Notes: generated from the letters alone by a model not told the origin. Counted from the stretch's first letter, positions 35,300-46,514 are shown. The stretch: DNA of 64,000 nucleotides from Pseudomonas lundensis (GCF_002269125.1 NZ_NQKI01000022.1:19385-83384), one strand, 5' to 3'. Made by a program: numbers and translations.

Positions 35300-35554
35300 A
35301 TGGGCAAACGTCATCCCAACCTACCTGCCTGGCAATGGCGCTCGAACCCGCAGAGCCACGCAGGCGCCACGCATCAGGCCATTGACCTGATGGCTGTCGC
35401 ATTGATGGTTGTGGCCTTTCTGCTTCTGGCCTCAGGCATTTTCAGTGGCAACGCCACCAGTGCTGTGATTGGCCTGGTGACGCTGTTTGCGGCTACCCGC
35501 CTGCAACACCAGCGTCGCAAGGCGCAGGACGGGCCACACAGTCAGGCGTTCTGA
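35300..35554 (+). CDS. Small predicted membrane protein
   Basis: The protein has 84 residues; AAGGAG is eight bases before the ATG. A polar N-terminus is followed by two close hydrophobic segments (VALMVVAFLLLASGIFSG and SAVIGLVTLFAATRLQ) and a basic tail. The family is conserved but of unknown role. It is separated from the chemoreceptor by about 100 bases. Confidence 0.75.
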   Translation: MGKRHPNLPAWQWRSNPQSHAGATHQAIDLMAVALMVVAFLLLASGIFSGNATSAVIGLVTLFAATRLQHQRRKAQDGPHSQAF

Positions 35555-36352
35555 TCAGCCAAACACCGTGACCGTCTGGCGGCTGATCGCAATCAAGTCG
35601 CCCTCTGGCGACCACAGATTAGCCGCCACATGGCCATAACCATCCTGCGCATGCTCGATCACAGCCAGGTATTTGCACCACTCAAGGGTGCTGATGTGAA
35701 CAAGCGGCTGCACAAACTCAATGGTCCAGGTCAAGGTGCTACCGGCTGCCGGCTTGCCCAGCAACGGCAGCAAGGCCGGTGGCCAGGCATCGACCAGGGC
35801 CAGTACGTGGGTTTCGGTCAGGGGCTCGTCCTTGACCTCGCCTGCAAACCGCACCCAGCCGCCCATTTCACGCCCGCCTTTACCGGTAAACGGTAAGGCT
35901 CCCACCGCCCAACCCATCGACAAATGCCGCATGAATTCCGGTGTAATGCCTTTGATATAGGGCAACAGTGGGCAGCCCTCGACGGGTTTCATGTCCGGCG
36001 CGGGCAGGCTTTGCATGTTGACGGTCGACTCGCGTGACGCGCCGAAGCTGCCCTGCACGAGGGTCACCACTTGGCCCTGTTGCAGCACCCTGCCCAGCAC
36101 CTGAGTGACGGCTTTGCCTTCACGCAGCACGTCGACTTCAAAGCTGACGGGGTCATCCGGCGCCACAGGTCCAACGAAGGTTACGGACAGCGAGCGCAAG
36201 GCACGCTGCGCAGGCACCCGCGCGCGCATGGCTTCATATTGCAAGGCCACCATCAAGCCACCAAACGTTGCGCGCCCCTGCCCCCAGTCAGCCGGGATGG
36301 TGACGGACGACGGATTATCACGGACCGCCGCAACCAATTCAGAAAACTGCAT
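35555..36352 (-). CDS. TesB-like acyl-CoA thioesterase (double hotdog)
   Basis: The protein has 265 residues. GAGG precedes ATG 36352, which opens MQFSELVAAVRDNPSSVTIP. The N-terminal hotdog carries WGQGRATFGGLMVALQYEAM and the C-terminal hotdog carries VDAWPPALLPLLG and TWTIEFVQPL. It matches thioesterase-family proteins of the acyl-CoA thioesterase II type. The physiological acyl-CoA is unknown. Its stop abuts the stop of the small membrane protein on the other strand. Confidence 0.87.
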   Translation of the reverse strand: MQFSELVAAVRDNPSSVTIPADWGQGRATFGGLMVALQYEAMRARVPAQRALRSLSVTFVGPVAPDDPVSFEVDVLREGKAVTQVLGRVLQQGQVVTLVQGSFGASRESTVNMQSLPAPDMKPVEGCPLLPYIKGITPEFMRHLSMGWAVGALPFTGKGGREMGGWVRFAGEVKDEPLTETHVLALVDAWPPALLPLLGKPAAGSTLTWTIEFVQPLVHISTLEWCKYLAVIEHAQDGYGHVAANLWSPEGDLIAISRQTVTVFG

Positions 36353-36428
36353 GAACACCTCGAAACCGATGATTAGGGGCGAATACTACGCACCCGACAG
36401 GCACGGCACAGCGCTTGATTCGGCCAAA

Positions 36429-37196
36429 TCATGAGTGAAAACAGGCTGCACTCAATTTGATCAACGCCCGGTCGGCGTCCTTTTCACCACGGGCCAGGGT
36501 CTCACGCCATGCCTGGACACAGGGCTGCAGGTCCGGCTGCTGCTCGGCTTGCAGCAACCACTGCCAGGCATCGTGCCAGTCGCCCAAGGCTTTTTGCGCC
36601 ACTTTGAGCCGTGCCAGTACCCTCGGCGGCAAGCAATCAAGTTCGGGATAGGCTTCGGCGGCGTAGCGCACGCGCTTGATCAAAAGGCGTACACGGTGCC
36701 GGTCATGGCCGGGATCATTCAGCGCTTTTTCGAGGGCCTGCCATTGTTTTTCAAGCACCTTTTCGATGCGTTGACGCAAACCGCGCATCAGCCCTTCGCG
36801 CTGTGCGGCCCGCAGAAAGCGCGGGAAGACGTCGAGGATCATAAGCAGTTGCGCCAATTGCGCGCTTTCGGCAACAGCGCCATAACTGCCGGCCAGCTGT
36901 GACAGCCGACGCTCAGCCAACTGCACATACCCCTGTTGGCGCAGGTACGCCGCCAGGACTTCCAGATCGCGTAATGGCGTCGTCAGGGCGCCCACTTGCG
37001 ACGCCGCCATTTCCAGCTGGACCACGCCCGGCAAGCCGCGCAAGGGCCTGAGCAAACTGCGCAGGCGGCGCACCGTAGTGCGCAAATCGTGCAACGCCTC
37101 AGGGTCGGTTTCGGCCTGCAAGCGCGCCTGACAGGCCAGTAACCTGACCTCCAGACGCACAATGTTCGCCACAATCCTGTCAACCCAATCAGACAT
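36429..37196 (-). CDS. CHAD-domain protein
   Basis: The protein has 255 residues, all helical. The CHAD pattern of spaced His and basic residues is clear: ALHDLRTTVRRLRSLLRPLR near the N-terminus and RHRVRLLIKRVRYAAEAYPE and LGDWHDAWQWLLQAE further on. CHAD domains bind inorganic polyphosphate on a basic face. No CYTH domain is attached. It precedes a small lipoprotein gene in the minus-strand order. Confidence 0.9.
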   Translation of the reverse strand: MSDWVDRIVANIVRLEVRLLACQARLQAETDPEALHDLRTTVRRLRSLLRPLRGLPGVVQLEMAASQVGALTTPLRDLEVLAAYLRQQGYVQLAERRLSQLAGSYGAVAESAQLAQLLMILDVFPRFLRAAQREGLMRGLRQRIEKVLEKQWQALEKALNDPGHDRHRVRLLIKRVRYAAEAYPELDCLPPRVLARLKVAQKALGDWHDAWQWLLQAEQQPDLQPCVQAWRETLARGEKDADRALIKLSAACFHS

Positions 37197-37222
37197 CCAT
37201 CCCCTCCCCGTCCCGCACCGGC

Positions 37223-37501
37223 TTAACGACCTGCGCGCGACTCACGAATATAGAAACGCGCTTTCTCGGCTTTTTTCGAGCAGCCTTCAAACGCCTCGAA
37301 CTGTTGTTGCGTTTTAGCCCCGGTCAGCAATGACAGGGCCTTGGAGTAACTGATAGTGCCGGCAAAACCTTCGGCCTTGGCCAGGTCCAGCTCGTGCCAG
37401 GCCGCATCCAGCTGCGTCGCGCAACTGTCACGGTAGGCCGTTTTGCCCGCACAACCGGCCAGCATCAACGCCATCAACGGCACACAGATCAGCGCTTTCA
37501 T
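37223..37501 (-). CDS. Small lipoprotein of unknown function
   Basis: The protein has 92 residues. GAGGA lies upstream of ATG 37501. The signal ends in a lipobox LMLAGC with Cys at about residue 17. The mature part contains two further cysteines (RDSCATQL and FEGCSKKAEK) and is helical. It lies 27 bases upstream of the CHAD gene, possibly cotranscribed with it. Confidence 0.78.
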   Translation of the reverse strand: MKALICVPLMALMLAGCAGKTAYRDSCATQLDAAWHELDLAKAEGFAGTISYSKALSLLTGAKTQQQFEAFEGCSKKAEKARFYIRESRAGR

Positions 37502-37654
37502 GGACATATCCTCGAACAAATAATATTAATCAGAGGCTAAGACGCAAAAGGATGCAGAAAGTGCCCCGCCCCAGCGCGCCCTCTTTGCAAGACTAGCTTG
37601 CCCATTCAGGAAAAGGCATTGCATTGTTAGCACCTTACTGCCAAGGATTGATTC

Positions 37655-38695
37655 ATGAAAAAGCGCGTTGCGTTGGTGTTGGGCTCGGGTGGCGCCCGCG
37701 GGTATGCCCACATTGGTGTCATTGAAGAACTCGAACGCCGTGGCTACGACATCGCCTGTATTGCCGGGTGCTCGATGGGCGCCGTGGTAGGGGGCATTTA
37801 CGCGGCCGGTAAGCTTGATCTGTACCGCGACTGGATTCAAAGCCTGGATTATCTCGATGTGTTGCGGCTGGTTGACGTGAGCTTTCGCCTGGGCGCCATT
37901 CGCGGCGAAAAAGTGTTCGGCCAAATCCGCAACATCGTCGGTGAAATCAACATCGAAGACTTGCGCATCCCTTACACCGCCGTGGCCACGGACCTGACCC
38001 ACCAACAGGAAATCTGGTTTCAGGAAGGCTGCCTGCATCAGGCAATGCGGGCGTCAGCGGCGATCCCCAGCCTGTTTACCCCGGTGATGCAAGGCAACCG
38101 CATGCTGGTAGACGGCGGCCTGCTCAACCCGCTGCCCATCGTCCCGGTGGTCTCCAGCCATTGCGACCTGATCATCGCCGTCAACCTGAACTCCACCAGC
38201 CAAAACTGCTACCAGTTGCCCGTCATTCAACGTGCCCCGGCGTTTAAAAGCCGTTTCGACAACCTGATGAACTCCCTCGGCTCACACATGCCGTTTCGTA
38301 CTAAACATGCAAACGACCTGCTGGAGCTGGAGCAAGAGCTGCTCAAGCCTGCCCCGGATGCCGCGCTCAATCCCTGGATCGAATCGTCCCGGCCCGACGG
38401 TCAGCAACCGGCCGCCGCGCCGACCCACGAAGGCGCGCCCAAGTCAGCCTCGGGCTCGTTCATCATCGACAACGTCGGCCCGGCGTCGCTGCTGGATTTG
38501 ATCAACCAGAGTTTCGAAGTCATGCAGACCTCACTGGCGCAATACAAAATCGCCGGTTACCCGCCCGACATCCTGATTAACGTGCCCAAGCGGGTGTGCC
38601 GTTTTTTCGAGTTTTACAAAGCGCCCGAACTGATCGCTTTAGGCCGCGAAATTGCCAGCGACACACTGGACCGCTACGAGCGTGAAGCCCACTAA
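37655..38695 (+). CDS. Patatin-like phospholipase
   Basis: The protein has 346 residues. The oxyanion hole GSGGARGYAHIGVIEEL, nucleophile elbow GCSMGAVVGGIYA (GxSxG) and catalytic Asp in VDGGLLNPLPIV form the patatin Ser-Asp dyad. The RssA-like N-terminal domain is followed by a C-terminal extension (from ~residue 215) with a Pro/Ala-rich linker. There is no signal peptide. The stop codon overlaps that of kdpE on the other strand. Confidence 0.92.
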   Translation: MKKRVALVLGSGGARGYAHIGVIEELERRGYDIACIAGCSMGAVVGGIYAAGKLDLYRDWIQSLDYLDVLRLVDVSFRLGAIRGEKVFGQIRNIVGEINIEDLRIPYTAVATDLTHQQEIWFQEGCLHQAMRASAAIPSLFTPVMQGNRMLVDGGLLNPLPIVPVVSSHCDLIIAVNLNSTSQNCYQLPVIQRAPAFKSRFDNLMNSLGSHMPFRTKHANDLLELEQELLKPAPDAALNPWIESSRPDGQQPAAAPTHEGAPKSASGSFIIDNVGPASLLDLINQSFEVMQTSLAQYKIAGYPPDILINVPKRVCRFFEFYKAPELIALGREIASDTLDRYEREAH

Positions 38696-39381
38696 GCGTC
38701 CAGCAAACGATAGCCCACGCCCGGTTCGGTCACGATAAAGCGCGGGCAGGTCGGGTCATCTGCCAGCTTTTGTCGCAGATGACCGACCACGATGCGCAGG
38801 TAATGGCTGTTCTCCACATGGGTCGGCCCCCAAATATCCTTAAGCAATTGTTGCTGGGTAATGACCCGCCCCGGATGGCGCGCCAACTGCGCCAGCACCG
38901 CATATTCCTTGCGCGTCAGGGCGACTTCGGCACCCTCGAGCAGCACACGGCGATACGCCAGATCCACGGTCAGTGGCCCGACCTCGACCGCCGATTGTTG
39001 CAATTCACCCACGGGGATCTGGCGCAATAACGCACGGATGCGCGCCAAAAATTCCTGAATCCCGAACGGTTTGGTCACGTAATCATTGGCGCCGCCATCC
39101 AGCGCCTGGACCTTTTGCGCTTCGCTGGCCCGCACCGACAGCACCAGTACCGGCACGCCCGACCATTCGCGAAATTCGCGCAGCACCTGCTGGCCGTCCA
39201 TGTCCGGCAAACCGAGATCCAGCACCAGGACATCCGGTTTTTGCAGCGCGGCCAGGCTCAAGCCTTCGGCACCCGTGGCCGCTTCCAGCACCTGGTACCC
39301 CTGAGACACCAGGCTGATACGCAAAAACTTGCGGATCTGCGGTTCGTCATCAATGACCAGAACAGTTGTGGGTTGGCTCAT
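38692..39381 (-). CDS. kdpE: KdpE response regulator
   Basis: The protein has 229 residues. The receiver domain has the acidic pair VIDDEPQIRKFLRIS, phospho-acceptor Asp in VLVLDLGLPDMDGQQV, and Lys in NDYVTKPFGIQEFL. The C-terminal OmpR/PhoB winged helix carries RKEYAVLAQLARHPGRVITQ and VENSHYLRIVVGHLRQKL. It is last in the kdp operon, 36 bases after kdpD. KdpE activates kdpFABC under potassium limitation or osmotic stress. Confidence 0.97.
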   Translation of the reverse strand: MSQPTTVLVIDDEPQIRKFLRISLVSQGYQVLEAATGAEGLSLAALQKPDVLVLDLGLPDMDGQQVLREFREWSGVPVLVLSVRASEAQKVQALDGGANDYVTKPFGIQEFLARIRALLRQIPVGELQQSAVEVGPLTVDLAYRRVLLEGAEVALTRKEYAVLAQLARHPGRVITQQQLLKDIWGPTHVENSHYLRIVVGHLRQKLADDPTCPRFIVTEPGVGYRLLDA

Positions 39382-39417
39382 GGCGTGGGTTCACCGTGCG
39401 AAGAGGCGCGAAGAATA

Positions 39418-42084
39418 TCAGGGTTCACGGGGCGGCTCTTCCCCTTCAGGCTGAGGCTGTTCAGGCAGCGGCAAATGCAGGGTGATGCAGGTGCCGCGCC
39501 CCTCGATGCCCTCGCCCACACTGATGCGCCCGCCGTGGGCGCCGACCATGCCCTGACAGATCGCCAGCCCCAACCCCGTGCCTTGCCCGCCCCGGTCGCC
39601 GCGGGCTGCGGTGTAAAACATGTCGAAAATCTTCGCCCGGTCTTCTTCCGGGATACCGGGGCCCTGATCGCTCACGGCAAACCACAGTTCCTGTTGATTG
39701 GCCCCCGCCACCAGTTGCAGTACGCCCTGAGGCGGCGAGAAGCGCGCCGCGTTTTCCAGCACATTGATCAGCGCCTGCTCGATCAACGCCGCGTGGATAT
39801 GTAACAGCGGCAACTGCGGCGCCACATCGACCTGTACCTGTAATGGCGCGAGCACAGCCCGCAGCCGATTCAACGCACTGCCGACAATGTCGGCCGGTGA
39901 CACCCAGTCGCGGGCCAGCTTCAAGGCGCCGTGGCCCAGGCGGGTCATGTCCAGCAGGTTCTGGATGTAACGATCCAGACGCTCGGCCTCGTCACGGGTG
40001 CCCTCCAGCAACTCGCGGCGGTCGTCCAGCGGGATCGCCTCGCCCAGCGCGAGCAACGTATCAATGCTGCCGCGCATGGTGGTCAAGGGCGTGCGCAGGT
40101 CGTGGGACACGGAGGCCAGCAAGGCGCTGCGCAATTGTTCGGTTTCACCATGCAAGCGTGCGGCTTCAAGGTCTTGGGCCAGTTGCGCGCGGGCCAGCGC
40201 TTGCGCCAAAGGCTGGCTGAGGGCCATCAGCAAACGCCGCCGCTGACCACTCAAGGCTTGGCCTTCTTTCGGGCTGACGCCCAGCAAGGCCAACGGACCG
40301 TCGTCAACGGTCAGCGGCCACCACCACCAACGGCCCATCGGCAATGTGCCCGTGCCTTTGCCTGCCGGTTGCTCGTGGCTCCAGGCCCAATCAGCGGCCG
40401 CGCGCTCGGCTTCGTTAAATTGCAAAGGCCCGCCGGTTTCCACCGTCCAGCCGCCGCTGCCATCACGATTGAGCAGGCACAGGTTGAGCTCTTTCCAGCC
40501 GCTCAGGTGCTGGGCGGCGGCATTGACCACCGCTTTACGGTCAGTGGCGGCCGTCAATTTGCGTGACAGGTCCAGCAGTTCGCTGGTTTCTTGCTGGGTC
40601 TCGCGCAACGCTTGCAACTGACGGCGCTGACGGGCCGCGAGGTTGCCGGTCAGGGCAGCCATCAACAGGAAAAACACCAGCGTCAGGACGTCTTCTTCGC
40701 GCTGGATGCTGAACGAGAAATTCGGCGGAATGAACAAAAAGTCATAGGCCAAAAAGGACATCGCCGCACACGCCAGCGCAGGCCCCAGGCTGCTGCGCAC
40801 CGCGACCAGCAGCACGGCCGCCAGAAACACCATCGAAATATTGGGCAGCGCCAGCACACTGGACACTCCCCAGGCCAACGCACTGGCCAGTACAGTCGCC
40901 AACAGCGCCAGACCGTAGTCGAACCACACCAGCGACCCCACGTGCCGGCGCGGCCTGGCATCCGGCGCCTGCTCGTTGTCGAGCACGTTGATTTCCAGCC
41001 CGTGGGCATCGCGCAACAATCGCGAGGCCAGCCCGCCGCCGAAGACTTTCCTGCGCCAACTGGGCCGCGACTGGCCCACCAGCAGCAAACTGGCGCGGCG
41101 CTCTGCGGCGTGCTGAATCAGGGTTTTCGCCACTTCTGCGGCACGCAGCAACACCACTTCGCCCCCCAGACGCTCGGCCAATTGCTGCGCACTTTGCAGG
41201 CGCAAACGCGCCTGCTCGTCACGTGCACGCCCGTTGTCGACATGCACCAGACTCCACGGCAAATGTCGCCGCTCGGCCACCCGGCTGGCGTGACGCACCA
41301 GCCGCTCTGCCTGAGCATCGCCATCAATGCCCACCAGCAGGCGCCCGCGCAACGCCGGGGCAGCTTGACCGAGCTGACGATACCCTTTGTCCAGTTCATC
41401 ATCGACGTACACCGCCGCGGTCTGCATCGCCAATTCGCGCAGGGCATTGAGGTTGGTCTGGGTGAAGAAGGCATCGATGGCCGCGCGGGCCTGCTCGGGC
41501 ACATACACCTTGCCATCGCGCAGCCGCTCCAACAGTTCGCGGGGCGGCAGGTCGATCAGCAACAGTTCGTAGGCCTCCTGCACGATCCAGTCCGGCAGGG
41601 TTTCGCGCACGTGCACGCCGGTGATGCCGCGCACTTGATCGTTGAGGCTTTCCAGATGCTGGACGTTGACTGTGGTGTAGACATCAATCCCGGCGGCCAG
41701 CAACTCCTGCACGTCTTGCCAGCGCTTGGCATGACGACTGCCGGGCGCGTTGCTGTGGGCCAGCTCGTCCACCAGTGCCAGCGCGGGCCGGGCCTCCAGC
41801 AGGCCATCCAGGTCCATCTCTTCAAGCTGCACGCCCCGGTACTGCGAGCGCACCAGCGGCTGTTGCGCCAAGCCGTTGAGCAGCGCCTGGGTTTCGGCGC
41901 GGCCATGGGTTTCCACCACCCCGACCAGCACCCTGACGCCCTGGCGCACGTGAGTGTGTGCCGCCTGAAGCATGGCGTAGGTCTTGCCCACACCCGGGGC
42001 CGCGCCCAGAAATACCTTAAGCCGGCCACGGCCGGCCCGAGGCAAATCAGCTAACAACGCATCGGCGCGACCGGAATCTGTCAT
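39418..42084 (-). CDS. kdpD: KdpD sensor histidine kinase
   Basis: The protein has 888 residues, close to the usual ~895. The N-terminal KdpD domain has a Walker A motif FLGAAPGVGKTYAMLQAAHT and a DELAHSNAPGS region, followed by a USP-like domain (DGDAQAERLVRHASRV). Four membrane helices lie at about 395-490. A GAF-like segment precedes the DHp histidine (SVSHDLRTPLTTMRGS) and the HATPase domain (NVLENAARFSPP). It senses potassium and ionic strength and phosphorylates KdpE. Confidence 0.97.
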   Translation of the reverse strand: MTDSGRADALLADLPRAGRGRLKVFLGAAPGVGKTYAMLQAAHTHVRQGVRVLVGVVETHGRAETQALLNGLAQQPLVRSQYRGVQLEEMDLDGLLEARPALALVDELAHSNAPGSRHAKRWQDVQELLAAGIDVYTTVNVQHLESLNDQVRGITGVHVRETLPDWIVQEAYELLLIDLPPRELLERLRDGKVYVPEQARAAIDAFFTQTNLNALRELAMQTAAVYVDDELDKGYRQLGQAAPALRGRLLVGIDGDAQAERLVRHASRVAERRHLPWSLVHVDNGRARDEQARLRLQSAQQLAERLGGEVVLLRAAEVAKTLIQHAAERRASLLLVGQSRPSWRRKVFGGGLASRLLRDAHGLEINVLDNEQAPDARPRRHVGSLVWFDYGLALLATVLASALAWGVSSVLALPNISMVFLAAVLLVAVRSSLGPALACAAMSFLAYDFLFIPPNFSFSIQREEDVLTLVFFLLMAALTGNLAARQRRQLQALRETQQETSELLDLSRKLTAATDRKAVVNAAAQHLSGWKELNLCLLNRDGSGGWTVETGGPLQFNEAERAAADWAWSHEQPAGKGTGTLPMGRWWWWPLTVDDGPLALLGVSPKEGQALSGQRRRLLMALSQPLAQALARAQLAQDLEAARLHGETEQLRSALLASVSHDLRTPLTTMRGSIDTLLALGEAIPLDDRRELLEGTRDEAERLDRYIQNLLDMTRLGHGALKLARDWVSPADIVGSALNRLRAVLAPLQVQVDVAPQLPLLHIHAALIEQALINVLENAARFSPPQGVLQLVAGANQQELWFAVSDQGPGIPEEDRAKIFDMFYTAARGDRGGQGTGLGLAICQGMVGAHGGRISVGEGIEGRGTCITLHLPLPEQPQPEGEEPPREP

Positions 42085-42158
42085 GTCTTTACCTATTCAA
42101 ATGGAGAACAACGCAGCCGTTGCCGCAACAGGCGGCAGCGACTGCGGGGGCTGGTGAC

Positions 42159-42710
42159 TCAGGGTTTGAGCTGCGCCAGCGCCCGGTTCAGGTTTAGCAC
42201 GTTCACCACCGGCGGCCCTACCCAAGGCTGCTCAATATGCGCCTCGAGCAGTTGCTCCACCGTTTGCACCGGCAGGCCACGGGCCGCGGCCACACGTGGC
42301 AGTTGACAGCGTATTGCCTCAGGTGGCAAGTGCGGATCCAGCCCACTGGCCGACGTGGTGAGCATCGCCAGCGGCACCGGCCCCTGTTCGGGCACGGCCC
42401 ATTCGGCGGCACTGTCCTTGACCCGCGCCGCCAGCGCCGGGTTGCTCGGCGCCAGGTTGCTGGCCGCGCTCGACACCGTGGCATACGCCCCGGCCGAGGG
42501 ACGCGAATGAAACCATTGTTCGCCGGTGAAGGCTTGGGCGATCAACTGCGAACCGCGCACGCTGCCATCCGCATCGCGCACCAGACTGCCATTGGCCTGA
42601 TCGGGAAATGCCAGTTGTGCAATCCCGGTCACGGTCAGCGGGTAAATCACCCCGGTAATCGCCGTCAACAACACCATCAGGCTCAGGGCTGGACGTAAAA
42701 GAGTAGCCAT
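42159..42710 (-). CDS. kdpC: KdpC subunit of the potassium-transporting ATPase
   Basis: The protein has 183 residues. A single N-terminal membrane helix ([20 protein letters not shown]) is followed by a periplasmic domain with [22 protein letters not shown] and [18 protein letters not shown]. It assists high-affinity K+ uptake by KdpFAB. It lies between kdpB and kdpD, spaced as in a normal kdp operon. Confidence 0.96.
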   Translation of the reverse strand: MATLLRPALSLMVLLTAITGVIYPLTVTGIAQLAFPDQANGSLVRDADGSVRGSQLIAQAFTGEQWFHSRPSAGAYATVSSAASNLAPSNPALAARVKDSAAEWAVPEQGPVPLAMLTTSASGLDPHLPPEAIRCQLPRVAAARGLPVQTVEQLLEAHIEQPWVGPPVVNVLNLNRALAQLKP

Positions 42711-42728
42711 GTTGCGTTCCTCCTCGGG

Positions 42729-44804
42729 TTAAACCAGGTGCAGCGTCGTGAGCAGCATGTCGATCAGCTTGATGCCCACAAATGGCACCACCAGCCCCCC
42801 AAGACCGTAAATCAGCAGGTTGCGGCGCAGCAGTTGCGCGGCGCTCGCCGCCTGCACCCGCACGCCGCGCAAGGCCAACGGGATCAGCACCACGATAATC
42901 AGCGCGTTAAACACGATCGCTGAAAGAATGGCGCTCTGCGGGCTATTAAGGTGCATCACGTTGAGCACGCCCAGTTGCGGGTAGATCGTGGCAAACAGCG
43001 CAGGCAAGATGGCGAAATACTTGGCCACGTCGTTGGCAATCGAGAACGTGGTCAGCGCGCCCCGGGTCACCAGCAGCTCTTTACCGATCTGCACCACATC
43101 CAGCAACTTGGTGGGGTCGCTGTCGAGGTCGACCATGTTGGCGGCTTCGCGGGCCGCCTGGGTGCCGTCGTTCATCGCCATGCCCACGTCGGCCTGCGCC
43201 AGCGCTGGCGCATCGTTGGCGCCGTCGCCGCACATCGCCACCAGACGGCCGTCGTTCTGTTCCTGGCGGATGCGCGCCAGCTTTTTTTCCGGTGTGGCTT
43301 CTGCCAACACATCATCGACCCCCGCCTCGGCCGCGATTGCTGCGGCGGTCAGCGGGTTGTCACCGGTCACCATGACCGTGCGAATCCCCAGTTTGCGCAG
43401 TTCGGCAAACCGCTCGCGGATGCCCGGCTTGACCACGTCCTTGAGGTGAATCACGCCCAGCAGCTTGCCTTGCACGCACACCAGCAACGGGGTGCCGCCG
43501 CTTTGGGCAATTTTGTCGATTTCACGGGACAAGGCCGGTGCGACGTCGTCACGTTTGAGGCCGACAAAGGCCAGTACCGAATCCACGGCGCCCTTGCGGT
43601 ACACGCGCATGTTGTAATCGACACCTGACAGCCGCGTTTCAGCCGTAAACGGCACCGCTGTGATGTCATGCGCCTCGGGCTCGGGCAGTGCGTGCAGCCC
43701 ACGGATGAACTCGACAATCGACTTGCCCTCGGCCGTGTCGTCGGCCAGCGACGCCAACAGCGCGCCCTGCGCCATCTCCATCGCAGTCACGCCGGGCGCC
43801 GCGTACAGCGCGGTGCAGCGACGGTTACCGAAGGTGATGGTGCCGGTCTTATCCAGCATCAGCACATGCACGTCACCCGCGGCTTCCACCGCGCGGCCTG
43901 ACTTGGCAATCACATTCAGGCGTACCAGCCGGTCCATGCCGGCAATGCCGATGGCCGACAGCAAGCCGCCGATGGTGGTCGGGATCAATGTCACCAACAG
44001 CGCGACCAGAAACACCAACGGCAGGCTGCCTCCCGCAAAATAGGCGAAAGGTTGCAAGGTCACGACCACGATCAAAAAAATCAGGGTCAGGCCGATCAGC
44101 AGAATATCCAGCGCCACTTCGTTGGGGGTTTTCTGGCGTTTGGCGCCTTCGACCAGCGCGATCATGCGGTCGAGCGTCGACTCCCCGGGGTTGGCGCTGA
44201 TCTGCACCAGCAGCCAGTCCGACACCAGCCGCGTGTTGCCCGTGACGGCCGAACGGTCACCGCCCGACTCGCGGATCACCGGAGCGGACTCGCCGGTAAT
44301 CGCTGCTTCGTTGACCGCAGCAATGCCTTCAATCACTTCGCCGTCACCGGGGATCATCTCCCCGGCTTCAACACGCACCACATCGCCTTTGCGCAAGCGC
44401 GTGGCCGGGACCACTTCAAAGCTGCCGTTGGCGGTGCGACGGCGCGCACTCAAACCCACGCTGCCCGCCTTCAGGCTGTCGGCCCGTGCCTTGCCCCGGC
44501 CCTCGGCCAGGGCTTCGGCGAAGTTGGCAAACAGCACGGTAAACCACAGCCACAGTGCGATTTGCAGCGCCACGCCGGTGGACACCACAGGGTCGGGCAG
44601 CACGCACAAAATCGTGGTGAAGATCGCCGTCAATTCCACCACCAGCATCACGGGCGAGCGCTTGAGCTGACGCGGGTCAAGTTTGACGAACGCTTGCAAC
44701 AACGCCGGACGCCACAGGTCGGCAAACGCGGTTTTCGGTGACGCGGGCGCCTGAGTGGCAGGCGCAGGCGTCAGGGTTTTAACAGGAGCTGGCATGCTCA
44801 TCAT
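42729..44804 (-). CDS. kdpB: KdpB P-type ATPase subunit
   Basis: The protein has 691 residues. The phosphorylation motif is [14 protein letters not shown] (Asp about 310), the actuator loop is around [16 protein letters not shown], and the hinge is [18 protein letters not shown]. Starts at 44804 (ATG ATG) follow a GAGG site. KdpB hydrolyses ATP to drive potassium import through KdpA. Confidence 0.97.
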   Translation of the reverse strand: MMSMPAPVKTLTPAPATQAPASPKTAFADLWRPALLQAFVKLDPRQLKRSPVMLVVELTAIFTTILCVLPDPVVSTGVALQIALWLWFTVLFANFAEALAEGRGKARADSLKAGSVGLSARRRTANGSFEVVPATRLRKGDVVRVEAGEMIPGDGEVIEGIAAVNEAAITGESAPVIRESGGDRSAVTGNTRLVSDWLLVQISANPGESTLDRMIALVEGAKRQKTPNEVALDILLIGLTLIFLIVVVTLQPFAYFAGGSLPLVFLVALLVTLIPTTIGGLLSAIGIAGMDRLVRLNVIAKSGRAVEAAGDVHVLMLDKTGTITFGNRRCTALYAAPGVTAMEMAQGALLASLADDTAEGKSIVEFIRGLHALPEPEAHDITAVPFTAETRLSGVDYNMRVYRKGAVDSVLAFVGLKRDDVAPALSREIDKIAQSGGTPLLVCVQGKLLGVIHLKDVVKPGIRERFAELRKLGIRTVMVTGDNPLTAAAIAAEAGVDDVLAEATPEKKLARIRQEQNDGRLVAMCGDGANDAPALAQADVGMAMNDGTQAAREAANMVDLDSDPTKLLDVVQIGKELLVTRGALTTFSIANDVAKYFAILPALFATIYPQLGVLNVMHLNSPQSAILSAIVFNALIIVVLIPLALRGVRVQAASAAQLLRRNLLIYGLGGLVVPFVGIKLIDMLLTTLHLV

Positions 44805-44811
44805 CGTGTCC

Positions 44812-46506
44812 TCAGAAGCCCGGAATCAGTTGTTCAGCGATAGGGCCAAGGGCCAGTGTCGGCAAGAAGGTCAAACCGCCCACCAGCACGATGGTCATGG
44901 TCAACAGCACCACAAACAGCGGGCCGTGGGTGGGGAAGCTGTCCTGCCCTACGGGTGCGGTTTTCTTCATCGCCAAACTCCCGGCCAGTGCCAGTACCGG
45001 CAGGATGTAGCCGAAACGGCCGATCAACATCCCCAGCCCCAGCATCAGGTTGTAAAACGGCGTGTTGGCATTTAGGCCGGCAAACGCAGAACCGTTGTTG
45101 GCACTGGCCGAGGTAAAGGCATACAGCACTTGACTGAAACCATGGGCACCCGGGTTGCTCACCGACGCAACGGCACTCGGCACACTGGTCGCCAACGCAC
45201 TGAGCACCAGCACGCCCACCGGCATCACCAGCAGCGTGACCACCAGCAGTTGCACCTCTTTGGCTTGCAGTTTTTTGCCCAAGTACTCGGGGGTACGGCC
45301 AATCATCAAACCGGCCAGGAACACGGCAATCAGCACGTTGAGCAACATGCCGTAGAGACCGGCGCCTACCCCGCCGAAGATCACTTCACCTACCATCATG
45401 TTGGCCAGCGCCACCATCCCGCTCAGGGGGTTGAGGCTGTCATGCATGCCATTAACCGAACCGTTTGACGCAGCGGTGGTGGTCTCGGTCCACAGCACCG
45501 TAGCGGTGGTGCCAAAACGCACTTCCTTGCCTTCCAGCGGGGCGCTGTGTTCAACCAACGGGCTGTTGAGCGCAGGGTTGGGTTGAGACTCTGCATACAA
45601 CGCCGTGCCGCCGCCGACCAGGAACAACGCCAGCATGCAGGCGATGATGGCCCGGCTTTGGCGCAGGTCCTTGACGTAATGGCCAAACATAAACACCAGC
45701 GCCACGGGAATCAGGATGATTGACGCCACTTCAAACAGGTTGCTCCAGGCTGTCGGGTTCTCGAACGGGTGCGCCGAGTTGACCCCAAAAAAGCCACCGC
45801 CATTGGTGCCCAGTTGCTTGATCGCAATTTGACTCGCCGCCGGGCCGAGCGGGATGACCTGATCCACACCCTGCACCGTCACCGCACTGACATAGTGCGC
45901 GAAGGTTTGCGGCACGCCCTGCCACACCAGCAGCAACGCCAGCACCAGGCACAACGGCAGCAAGCCGTAGAGCGTGGCGCGGGTCATGTCGACCCAGAAA
46001 TTGCCCAGCGTACGGGCCGACCGACGGCTAATACCACGGCACAAGGCAACCAATACCGCCAGGCCGGTGGCCGCACTGACGAAGTTCTGCACAGTCAGGC
46101 CAGCCATCTGGCTGAAGTAACTGAGCGTCGCTTCGCCGCTGTAGCTCTGCCAGTTGGTGTTGGTGACAAAACTCACGGCGGTGTTGAACGCCTGCGTCCA
46201 CTCCTGCCCCGGCAACTGCTGCGGGTTGAGCGGCAAATACTGCTGCAACAGCAAAATCGCGAACAGCAACACAAAGCCTGCGAGGTTGAACGCCAGCAAC
46301 GCCAGCGTGTACTTCTGCCAGCTTTGCTCATCCCCCGGATCGACCCCGGCCACCCGGTAACAGACCTTCTCGACCGGCCCGAACACTGGCGTCAACCACG
46401 TGCGCTGACCTTCCATGACCTTGTAATAAAAACGTCCCAGCCAGGGCGCAGGCAGCAACACCAACGCGAAAAAGGCCAGCAACAGCTCATAGTCATAACT
46501 GTGCAT
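44812..46506 (-). CDS. kdpA: KdpA potassium-channel-like subunit
   Basis: The protein has 564 residues with about ten membrane helices and four selectivity-filter-like loops, for example [20 protein letters not shown] and [19 protein letters not shown]. It binds and conducts K+. It sits between kdpF and kdpB with gaps of eight and seven bases. Confidence 0.97.
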   Translation of the reverse strand: MHSYDYELLLAFFALVLLPAPWLGRFYYKVMEGQRTWLTPVFGPVEKVCYRVAGVDPGDEQSWQKYTLALLAFNLAGFVLLFAILLLQQYLPLNPQQLPGQEWTQAFNTAVSFVTNTNWQSYSGEATLSYFSQMAGLTVQNFVSAATGLAVLVALCRGISRRSARTLGNFWVDMTRATLYGLLPLCLVLALLLVWQGVPQTFAHYVSAVTVQGVDQVIPLGPAASQIAIKQLGTNGGGFFGVNSAHPFENPTAWSNLFEVASIILIPVALVFMFGHYVKDLRQSRAIIACMLALFLVGGGTALYAESQPNPALNSPLVEHSAPLEGKEVRFGTTATVLWTETTTAASNGSVNGMHDSLNPLSGMVALANMMVGEVIFGGVGAGLYGMLLNVLIAVFLAGLMIGRTPEYLGKKLQAKEVQLLVVTLLVMPVGVLVLSALATSVPSAVASVSNPGAHGFSQVLYAFTSASANNGSAFAGLNANTPFYNLMLGLGMLIGRFGYILPVLALAGSLAMKKTAPVGQDSFPTHGPLFVVLLTMTIVLVGGLTFLPTLALGPIAEQLIPGF

Positions 46507-46514
46507 ACCCGCTC

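Noticed and set aside
40591..42054. 487-codon open frame on the plus strand opposite kdpD
   Set aside because: It is the antisense shadow of high-GC kdpD codons. It has low-complexity Gln/His/Arg content and no domain or ribosome-binding site.
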